Assembly (NCBI GenBank): GCA_965246925.1
Contig: OZ251994.1
Span: forward strand, 1,922,001-1,986,000
DNA: 64,000 nt
Source of the DNA: JANPPS01 sp965246925
GTDB lineage: Bacteria; Pseudomonadota; Alphaproteobacteria; Acetobacterales; Acetobacteraceae
Reading direction: 5' to 3'
Shown here: positions 57,792 to 64,000 of the stretch, piece after piece
Position numbering within the stretch: the first letter of the stretch is position 1
Layout: the number at the start of each line of letters is the position of its first letter
Made by a program: the position numbers and the translations under genes
The notes under the pieces: model-generated
What the model was told of the DNA's origin: nothing
Database searches by the model: none
What the model saw: only the letters and a program-made list of their open reading frames with translations

Positions 57792-59123
57792 ATGCCCGCG
57801 ATCTGGATCAAGCAACCCCTCGCCATCCTCGCCGACGCACCCGGCGGCATCGTGACCGACCACGGCATCGTGACCGAGCTCATTTCCGCCGGGGGCGCAC
57901 CCTCCGTCCAGGCCGATGTGTTCGACGCGAGCCGCCACGTCGTGATCCCCGGCCTCATCAACACGCACCATCACTTCTACCAGACCCTTACCCGCTGCCT
58001 TCCCGCCGCGCTCGGCCGGACCTTGTTCGGCTGGCTGCGGGCGCTTTATCCCGTCTGGGCCGGGCTCACGCCCGACGCGCTCGAGGCCGCGGTCACCGTG
58101 GCGATGGCCGAGCTGCTGCTGTCGGGCTGCACCACCACCACCGACCACCACTACGTCTTCCCCGCCGGGCTGGAGCACGCGATCGAGATCGAGGCCCAGG
58201 TCGCCCGGCGCCTCGGCATCCGCGCCGTGTTCACCCGGGGCTCCATGAACCTCTCGGTCCGCGACGGCGGCCTGCCGCCCGATAGCGTGGTGCAGGACAT
58301 GGACACGATCCTGGCCGATAGCGCCCGGCTGATCGACGCCCTGCATGACCCGGCGCCGCACGCCATGCTGCAGATCGCCCTGGCCCCGTGCTCGCCGTTC
58401 TCGGTCACGCAGCAGCTGATGCGGGAGACCGCCGACCTTGCGCAGAAGCGCGACGTGCGGTTGCACACCCACCTGGCCGAAACCGCCGACGAGGCCGATT
58501 TCTGCCAGGCGACCTTCGGCTGCTCGCCGCTCGATTACCTCGAGCGATGCGGCTGGCTTCGCCCCGGCACCTGGCTCGCGCATGGCATCCATTTCAGCGC
58601 CGGCGACATCGCCCGGCTCGGCCGCGCCAAGGTCGGCGTGACGCATTGCGCGTGCAGCAATCAGCTGCTGGCCTCCGGCACCTGCCCGGTCTGTGCGCTG
58701 GAGGCAGCGGGCGTCCCGGTCGGGCTCGGTGTGGACGGGTCCGCATCCAATGACGGCTCCAACCTCATGCAGGAGGTCCGCGCGGCGTTCTTGCTGCAGC
58801 GCGGGGTGAACGGCATCGGCGCCGTCAGCCACCTGGACGCGCTGCGCTGGGCGACCGAGGGCAGCGCCGCCTGCATCGGGCGGCCGGAGCTGGGGCGGAT
58901 CGCGGTGGGGCAGGCGGCCGACCTGGCGCTGTTCACGCTAAACGAACTGCGCTTTTCCGGTGCCGGCGACCCGCTGGCCGCGCTGGTGATCTGCGGCGCG
59001 AACCGGGCCGACCGGGTGATGGTGGGCGGGCGCTGGGTGGTGGTGGACGGCGCCATCCCCGGCCTCGACCTCGCCGGGGTCATGCACCGGCACACGGAGG
59101 CCGCACGCCGCCTACAGAGTTGA
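57792..59123 (+). CDS. 8-oxoguanine deaminase / guanine deaminase family amidohydrolase
   Basis: 443 aa from ATG 57792. NTHHHFYQTLTRCLP is the metal-binding start of the amidohydrolase barrel, with HTHLAETADE, THCACSNQLLASGTCPV and GLGVDGSASNDGSNL completing the active site. The SNQLLASG...VDGSASND pattern suits 8-oxoguanine deaminases. It feeds purine bases into xanthine or urate production, matching the divergent operon. Confidence 0.9.
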   Translation: MPAIWIKQPLAILADAPGGIVTDHGIVTELISAGGAPSVQADVFDASRHVVIPGLINTHHHFYQTLTRCLPAALGRTLFGWLRALYPVWAGLTPDALEAAVTVAMAELLLSGCTTTTDHHYVFPAGLEHAIEIEAQVARRLGIRAVFTRGSMNLSVRDGGLPPDSVVQDMDTILADSARLIDALHDPAPHAMLQIALAPCSPFSVTQQLMRETADLAQKRDVRLHTHLAETADEADFCQATFGCSPLDYLERCGWLRPGTWLAHGIHFSAGDIARLGRAKVGVTHCACSNQLLASGTCPVCALEAAGVPVGLGVDGSASNDGSNLMQEVRAAFLLQRGVNGIGAVSHLDALRWATEGSAACIGRPELGRIAVGQAADLALFTLNELRFSGAGDPLAALVICGANRADRVMVGGRWVVVDGAIPGLDLAGVMHRHTEAARRLQS

Positions 59124-59153
59124 CGACCGGCGCATTTCGGCTAACTCCGGCGC

Positions 59154-59771
59154 ATGCAAACGAATTTCTGGCTGATCCGTCATGCTTTGGTGGCCGAGGC
59201 GGACCGTGCGATGCTCTACGGCATCCGGGACGTGGCGCTGTGCGAGGACACGCTGGTGGCGCAGGCGGAGCAATACCGCATGCTGGCCGCCCAATTGCCG
59301 CAGCCGGCGGTCTGGGCCTGCACCCCGCTATCCCGCACGCGCCGCACCGCCGAGACCATCTTCGCCGCCGGCTACCCGGCGCAGGACATGCTGGTTGAAC
59401 CCGGGATGATCGAGCAGAACCTCGGCACCTATCAGGGCCTGCGCCACGCCGAGCTCCCCGCGCTGCTGGGCGCCCCCGCCCACCCGTTCTGGCCGCTGGC
59501 CGCCGATGAGCGCCCGCCCTCCGGGGAGAGCGTGAACGAGATGCTGACCCGGGTCGGGGAGACGATGGAGCGGCTCGCCGCCGTTCACGCCGGGCAGGAT
59601 GTGGTGATCGTGACCCATGGCGGGGCCATCCGGGCCGCGGTGGCACACGCGTTGGCGGTGGACGGCTACCGCGCGCTGCAATTCTCGGTCCACAACGTGT
59701 CCCTGACCCGGCTGGAACGGTTGGACGACACCTGGCGCGTCGTCAGCGTGAACGAGCTGGTGGGCTTCTAA
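59154..59771 (+). CDS. Histidine phosphatase family protein
   Basis: 205 aa. WLIRHALVAEADRAMLYG holds the catalytic RHA motif, with SRTRRTAETI, EQNLGTYQG and VVIVTHGGAIRAAV completing the site. Similar to CobC/alpha-ribazole phosphatase and phosphoglycerate mutase-like enzymes. Substrate unknown. It starts 30 bp after the deaminase stop. Confidence 0.88.
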   Translation: MQTNFWLIRHALVAEADRAMLYGIRDVALCEDTLVAQAEQYRMLAAQLPQPAVWACTPLSRTRRTAETIFAAGYPAQDMLVEPGMIEQNLGTYQGLRHAELPALLGAPAHPFWPLAADERPPSGESVNEMLTRVGETMERLAAVHAGQDVVIVTHGGAIRAAVAHALAVDGYRALQFSVHNVSLTRLERLDDTWRVVSVNELVGF

Positions 59772-59847
59772 TCTGTCGTTTCAGCTTTCCTTGGTAACGC
59801 CTTAATGAATCTGCTAAACGGTTCGCGTCGTTAGGGAGAAACGGGCG

Positions 59848-60540
59848 ATGCGAGGACTTAAACTAGCTCTGGCGATCGTGCTGTCGGCGCCATCGTTTGC
59901 CTGCGCGCAGCCGCCCGCGTTGCCGTCCGAACCACAGCAGCTGGTGGATCGCGCCACGCTGGCCGCGCAGGACATGCTGAACGACCTCAATGGCCGGGAC
60001 GCGCAGTCCGTGCTGCGCCAGGCGCGCGCGGTCATGATCTGCCCGCAGCTGTTCCGCGCCGGATTTTTGGTCGGCGGGCAGGGCGGCAGCTGCGTGCTGG
60101 TCGCGCGGGCTGGCGGCGGGTCGTGGACGGCCCCTGCTTTCTACTCGCTGGGTGGCGCCAGCTTCGGGTTTCAGGCCGGCCTGCAGGATGCCGAGGTCAT
60201 GCTGATCATCATGAACGACAAGGGCCTGACCGCAACGCTCGACAGCCAGTTCAAGCTCGGTGCCGATGCCACCGCCACGTTTGCCGAATGGGGAGCTGGA
60301 GTCGAGGGTGCCACCACCGCGGCGCTCCGGGCGGATATCGTGGGCTTTACCCGCGCCCGTGGCCTATTCGCCGGCATCTCGCTCGGCGGCAGCTTGATGA
60401 GCAATAAATCTGAGTGGAATCAAGCCTACTACGGACGCCCCGTCAGCCCGCAGCAGATCGTCATCGGCGTTGAGGTTTCCAACCCGGGGGCCGATCCCCT
60501 ACGGGAAGTCTTGACGCGGCAGGGCGCGGTCACCCACTAA
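59848..60540 (+). CDS. SYLF/Ysc84-type lipid-binding exported protein
   Basis: 230 aa. Signal peptide MRGLKLALAIVLSAPSFACA. SYLF features: AQDMLNDLNGRDAQSVLRQA, AVMICPQLFRAGFLVGGQG and LFAGISLGGSLMSNKSEWNQ. Bacterial SYLF proteins bind lipids in the periplasm. The gene is single with its own leader. Confidence 0.88.
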   Translation: MRGLKLALAIVLSAPSFACAQPPALPSEPQQLVDRATLAAQDMLNDLNGRDAQSVLRQARAVMICPQLFRAGFLVGGQGGSCVLVARAGGGSWTAPAFYSLGGASFGFQAGLQDAEVMLIIMNDKGLTATLDSQFKLGADATATFAEWGAGVEGATTAALRADIVGFTRARGLFAGISLGGSLMSNKSEWNQAYYGRPVSPQQIVIGVEVSNPGADPLREVLTRQGAVTH

Positions 60541-60604
60541 GCCATCTTCTTTACGCCTCGTTAACGAAACTCACTCAAGATTTATCCGCTTCTTGTAGCT
60601 GACC

Positions 60605-61081
60605 GTGCGCATCGATGTTACGTTTGCGCGAATGATCATGGAAAAATACCCGCGCTCAAATACGAGGCAGTCAGTCCTCAAGATGGCGAAACTCATTTTT
60701 CGTGAGACCATCATCGATTGCCTGGTGACGGATCAATCCCCCTCTGGCGCCCGCATCCGGCTTGCCACCACCATGCCCCTACCAGACCAGCTCACCATTC
60801 AGTTCCCCGGTGGCTCCGCGTTCGACGCCGCCCGCCGCTGGTCGCGTGGCGCCGAGGTCGGCCTGGAATTCATCGGCAATGCCAAATGGGGCGAAGAAGC
60901 TCGCGGGGACGCCTTGCGTATCTATGAGGCCATGCGGGACCAGCAGTACGCGCCCTTGCGTTACCTTCGCGATAAGAACCATTTCGACGACCCCGGCCTC
61001 CGCGCCATGGCCACCGAGGCCGAGGAAGTCATCAACCGCCTCGAACTCGAACTCCGCGCCCGCGCCCAACGCCTGGGCTGA
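60605..61081 (+). CDS. PilZ domain protein
   Basis: 158 aa from GTG 60605; ATG 60632 is also plausible. The PilZ signature can be seen as NTRQSVLK (RxxxR region) and TDQSPSGARIRL (DxSxxG). These residues bind cyclic di-GMP in the family. The second half is helical (EAEEVINRLELELRARA). Single-domain regulator, probably cytosolic. Confidence 0.75.
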   Translation: MRIDVTFARMIMEKYPRSNTRQSVLKMAKLIFRETIIDCLVTDQSPSGARIRLATTMPLPDQLTIQFPGGSAFDAARRWSRGAEVGLEFIGNAKWGEEARGDALRIYEAMRDQQYAPLRYLRDKNHFDDPGLRAMATEAEEVINRLELELRARAQRLG

Positions 61082-61113
61082 CCCTCCGAAACGCCGTCAG
61101 CCCACGGAACGGC

Positions 61114-61797
61114 TCACGCCAGCAGGCTCAGCCGGTTGCTCAACCCAAGCCGCACCGTGATTGGGCGATGGTCGGACTGGCTGCGGGGCAAGGCCGCCGC
61201 CTCCATGCAGGACAGCCCGCGCACGAGGCACCGGTCGATCCGCAGCGGCACGATATCAAGCGACCGGTGCGTCGGCTCCCGCGGACCCACGTCGTGAAAA
61301 CCACGCAGTAGCGCCGGGCCTACCAAATTGTAATCCCCAAGCACCGCCGCCCGCGGCGGTAAGAACCCTGCGATGCAACGCAGCTGGCGCCGGTTCAGCA
61401 TCTGCCCGTGCGACAGGTGCACATTGGCCACCGTGAATGCGCCCAGATCGATCAATTGCGCCACCCGCTCGAACATCGCACCACGGGGTAAAGAGAGCAC
61501 CGTGGGCGAGGGCAGGACCGCCGGGCTCCACATCGCCAAGCCATGGATCCGCCCCGGCAGAGGCACCCGGGCATACGATCCGCCGAGCCGAAGCGGCAAA
61601 TCATCGATCCGCTGCGTCGCCTCTTGCATCAGCATGAGATCCGGACGTTCTTGCCGGATCAACGCCACGACGTCGTCCAGGGAGGCGCCCGTCAGCCGCA
61701 ACAGGTTCCAGCTCACGACCTTGAGCGTGCTGCCACGCGCCCGGCTGTCCTGGATCGGATGCGCGTGCGGCGCCCGGATACGCCCGCGATGTAGCAT
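61114..61797 (-). CDS. Endonuclease/exonuclease/phosphatase family protein
   Basis: 227 aa. EEP fold motifs: VVSWNLLRLTG, LMLMQEATQ, ANVHLSHGQ, VLGDYNLVGP, DRCLV and SDHRPITVRL, so the metal-binding Asn, Glu, Asp and His are present. It starts exactly where the PLD-like gene ends. This pairing of an EEP protein with a cardiolipin-synthase-like protein is common and suggests a membrane-lipid or phosphodiester role. Confidence 0.85.
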   Translation of the reverse strand: MLHRGRIRAPHAHPIQDSRARGSTLKVVSWNLLRLTGASLDDVVALIRQERPDLMLMQEATQRIDDLPLRLGGSYARVPLPGRIHGLAMWSPAVLPSPTVLSLPRGAMFERVAQLIDLGAFTVANVHLSHGQMLNRRQLRCIAGFLPPRAAVLGDYNLVGPALLRGFHDVGPREPTHRSLDIVPLRIDRCLVRGLSCMEAAALPRSQSDHRPITVRLGLSNRLSLLA

Positions 61798-63297
61798 TTA
61801 GCTCCGTGCCCTGCGCAACCGCCACGCACGCAACAGCAAGGTTAGCGCCACCCAAAGCGCCGCCGCCGCGATCGGAAAGGTCAGGACCCGCGGCCATAGC
61901 ACCGCGACCACCGACAATGCGAGCAAGATCCCACCGCCCGCCGCCATGATCTTGCTCTCCGCCGGTCCCAGCGCACGCCGGTTGGTGATCGCCGCACCGA
62001 CCGCGCTGCCAAGCCCGACCGCGCCCGCCGCCAGCCGTCCCGGACTGCCCCGCCGCGCCGGACGATCATCCACGGCCTGCACGCGCCCTAGATCGAGCAC
62101 GATCTCGGTCGCGTTCTCCAAATCCTGCTCGAACATCGTCTGCATCTGCCCGGCAAAGCCGTCATCTTCGACGGCCACGTCCAGCTCCCAATTACCCATC
62201 CAGCTGGCAATATTCAGGTTACTCGAGCCAATGCGGGCCCAGCGTCCATCCGCCACCGCCGTCTTGGCATGTAGCATCGGCCCATTCCACTCGTACACCC
62301 GGCACCCCGCCTCCAACAATGGGCGGTAGCCTGCACGGGACAGCGCCTTCGCCACGGGAATGTCGGACGCGCCCGGCACCAGCAGCCGCACGTCCACCCC
62401 GTCCCGCGCCGCGTCGCACAGGGTTTGCACATAGGCCGTCGTGCCAACGAAATAGGCGTCCGTCAGCCATAACGTATGCCGGGCAATACCCGCGATCAGC
62501 TGATCGAACCGGTAGAGCCCCATGGTGCTAGGCCGGCTCCCGATGACCCGGAGCGAAATCGTGCCGGCACTAGGCACATCATCCTCGGCCGGCACGGACC
62601 CCGGTGCAGCACCCGCCGGCATGTTGGCCCGTGCTTGCGCCCAACTCTGTGCGAATGCCGCCCGCATGTCAGCGACCGCCGGGCCCCGCACCTCGATTCC
62701 GGTGTCACGCCAGGCCGGAACGCCAGGCCCACCCATCCACACATCGCCCACACACAGCCCGGCCACAAACCCCACATCGTCACAGCGCAGAGACTTCCGG
62801 TGGTTCCGCGTCAACCAGCCGAGAGGCAGATCGACGCGCGGGCGGTTGAAACAGCGTACCTCCACCCCGGCCTGCCGCAGGCGGCGCCAGAAGGCCCGGG
62901 GCGTACCGAAGCAGCCAAGCCAATCATACAGCACCCGGACCGGCACACCCTCCTGCGCCTTCCGGCAGAGCATGTCGGCGAAGCGGCGCCCTGTCTCGTC
63001 ATCGCGGATAATGTAATTCTCAAAATCGATCGACACCTGCGCCCGCTCGATCGCGCTCAGCCATGCCGGGTAGTTCTCCTGCCCGTCACGCAGGAGCCGC
63101 ACCGAGTTTCCGGCAACCGGCGCGGTACCCGCAATCCTCGAGAATAACTGCTCGGCCGCGATCCGCGCCAACGGACGGGGGGTGGCCACCACGGGCCGGT
63201 CCCCTACGGCATGCTCCCGGGCCGCCGCACGGGATCTGCGGCCGGCACCCAAGGCATGCAGTGCCTTTCCGAGCCGGGTATAGTGGCGGACCGTCAT
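61798..63297 (-). CDS. Phospholipase D-like / cardiolipin synthase family protein
   Basis: 499 aa. Two HKD motifs: NHRKSLRCD (His166, Lys168, Asp173) and LHAKTAVAD (His343, Lys345, Asp350), each with a GSSN-like follow-up in the second copy. Two hydrophobic helices close the C-terminus (GILLALSVVAVLWP, AAALWVALTLLLRAWRL). There is no N-terminal TM pair, unlike classical ClsA. Transphosphatidylation between phospholipids is the likely reaction. Confidence 0.88.
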   Translation of the reverse strand: MTVRHYTRLGKALHALGAGRRSRAAAREHAVGDRPVVATPRPLARIAAEQLFSRIAGTAPVAGNSVRLLRDGQENYPAWLSAIERAQVSIDFENYIIRDDETGRRFADMLCRKAQEGVPVRVLYDWLGCFGTPRAFWRRLRQAGVEVRCFNRPRVDLPLGWLTRNHRKSLRCDDVGFVAGLCVGDVWMGGPGVPAWRDTGIEVRGPAVADMRAAFAQSWAQARANMPAGAAPGSVPAEDDVPSAGTISLRVIGSRPSTMGLYRFDQLIAGIARHTLWLTDAYFVGTTAYVQTLCDAARDGVDVRLLVPGASDIPVAKALSRAGYRPLLEAGCRVYEWNGPMLHAKTAVADGRWARIGSSNLNIASWMGNWELDVAVEDDGFAGQMQTMFEQDLENATEIVLDLGRVQAVDDRPARRGSPGRLAAGAVGLGSAVGAAITNRRALGPAESKIMAAGGGILLALSVVAVLWPRVLTFPIAAAALWVALTLLLRAWRLRRARS

Positions 63298-63340
63298 CCA
63301 GGCTGGGGCGGCACGCGCTCGCCTGCCGCCCCGTCCGGAC

Positions 63341-63667
63341 TTACTTGGCGGGGCCGGAACCCGAAACGTTGCCCTGCGGCAACGGTGCCGGATAGGCCAT
63401 GTTGCCCGTGTCCGTCGGGCCCCGCTGACCGGCAGTACTCGTGTTACCCAGATTGCCCTGCTGCTGCGGGGCCGGGTAGGCCATGTTGCCCGTGTCGGTC
63501 GGTCGGTTTGCGCCAGTCGTTGTCGTCGTATTCAGGTTGCCCTGCGGAACTGGGGCCGGATACGCCATGCTGCCGGTATCGGCACCAGGGGTCTGCGTCT
63601 GCGCGGCAGCCGGCAAAGCCAAGCCGAGACTTAGCAGGGCGGCGAACGCCAAGATGGAACGGGACAT
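63341..63667 (-). CDS. Small secreted protein with three tandem repeats
   Basis: 108 aa from ATG 63667 (AAAGGA upstream). Signal peptide SILAFAALLSLGLALPAAAQ, then three units around DTGNMAYPAPxPQGNL separated by Thr/Gly/Asn-rich spacers. Low-complexity and probably disordered, exported. No family recognised. Convergent arrangement does not apply; it lies upstream of the PLD-like gene on the same strand. Confidence 0.75.
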   Translation of the reverse strand: MSRSILAFAALLSLGLALPAAAQTQTPGADTGSMAYPAPVPQGNLNTTTTTGANRPTDTGNMAYPAPQQQGNLGNTSTAGQRGPTDTGNMAYPAPLPQGNVSGSGPAK

Positions 63668-63849
63668 AGAAGATTCCTTTCGTGAACGGGTCAGCCTACA
63701 TAGCTTCACCCATGAACCACCCACCGTCAAAGCCCTAACGCGACAGAAGTTGCACGGTAAAGTGAACAAACTGCCCGTCGGACGATCGTCTGGGGTGACG
63801 CGTCAGACGCTCAGGCCTAACTTCGGCGCCACAGGCACAGGAGATACAC

Positions 63850-64000
63850 ATGCCAGATACGCATCCAGACCCGCTGGAGTTCCGGCATGAGCAGGCCTTT
63901 CCCGTCCTAGCCGCCGCCGACGTGGACCGCCTCCGCCGGTTCGGCACCGTGCAGCAATGGCAGGAGGGGGACATGCTGTTCGAAGCCGGCAAGCCCGGCC
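63850..64000 (+). CDS. Cyclic-nucleotide-binding domain protein, 5' part (truncated by window edge)
   Basis: 50 codons from ATG 63850 after AGGAGA. PVLAAADVDRLRRFGTVQQW and QEGDMLFEAGKPG are the start of a CNB/CRP-like sensor domain. In alphaproteobacteria such an N-terminus often precedes a thioredoxin-reductase-like FAD domain, but that part lies outside the window. Alternatives are a Crp/Fnr regulator or a CNB-fused transporter. Confidence 0.65.
   Translation, partial: MPDTHPDPLEFRHEQAFPVLAAADVDRLRRFGTVQQWQEGDMLFEAGKPG

Noticed and set aside
57738..58832. N-terminal extension of the uricase frame
   Set aside because: Lies entirely antisense to the deaminase gene; the true uricase start is ATG 57737 with the conserved MPLIQN.
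60555..60570. TCGTTAACGA palindrome before the PilZ gene as a CtrA site
   Set aside because: Only one TTAA is present; the N7-spaced second half is missing.

Overview
The window is GC-rich chromosomal DNA from an alphaproteobacterium, probably an Acetobacteraceae-like or other Rhodospirillales lineage. The evidence is a two-subunit NAD-dependent formate dehydrogenase with a fused NuoE/NuoF subunit, an MmcB repair protein, a TTAA-N7-TTAA (CtrA-type) box and the 'NPDV' repeat protein. The family-level placement is inference. No rRNA, tRNA or CRISPR array was seen.

Layout. (1) 1-5.5 kb: the 3' half of mfd, ending convergently with a large beta-solenoid repeat protein. (2) 5.7-32.6 kb: a co-directional contractile-tail (myovirus-type) prophage. 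It has terminase, portal, capsid, connectors, sheath, tube, a frameshifted tail chaperone, baseplate hub, spike and wedge, several fibres including a beta-helix tailspike, a collagen-like fibre and a LamG-SGNH esterase fibre, then an inner-spanin-like protein, a GH108 lysozyme and holin-like proteins. No integrase, repressor, replication gene or att repeat is visible, so it may be a remnant or a domesticated, GTA-like particle. Between terminase and portal lies an AHH-type nuclease next to an Imm11 (DUF1629)-like protein, which reads as a toxin/immunity cargo. (3) 32.8-36.4 kb: a sulfonate-utilisation operon (ssuCB fusion, ssuA, ssuD). (4) 36.6-42.7 kb: Lrp regulator, pirin, a DUF2786 protein, a methyltransferase, a VapC pseudogene, a lipoprotein and small hypotheticals. 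(5) 42.7-49.2 kb: moeA and mobB, divergent from a formate dehydrogenase operon; both serve molybdopterin enzymes. (6) 49.3-53.4 kb: a DUF4139 protein, a decayed exoprotein toxin tip with its putative immunity gene, and mmcB. (7) 53.4-59.1 kb: purine catabolism (xanthine dehydrogenase subunits and uricase), divergent from an 8-oxoguanine/guanine deaminase. (8) 59.1-64 kb: histidine phosphatase, SYLF protein, PilZ protein, an EEP-family protein, a cardiolipin-synthase-like PLD protein, a small secreted repeat protein, and the start of a CNB-domain protein.

The most notable points are the AHH/Imm11 cargo in the prophage; a textbook -1 slippery heptamer (GGGAAAC) in the tail chaperone; hairpin/U-tract elements placed directly before the Shine-Dalgarno sites of the first phage gene and the capsid gene; a tape-measure slot filled by a non-coiled 402-aa protein; an inverted pair of GC-rich palindromes inserted in frame into xanthine dehydrogenase; an orphan exoprotein toxin/immunity module; an SsuC-SsuB fusion; and an apparent GC-skew reversal near 27-33 kb. 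All family calls were made by reading the sequence, without database searches.
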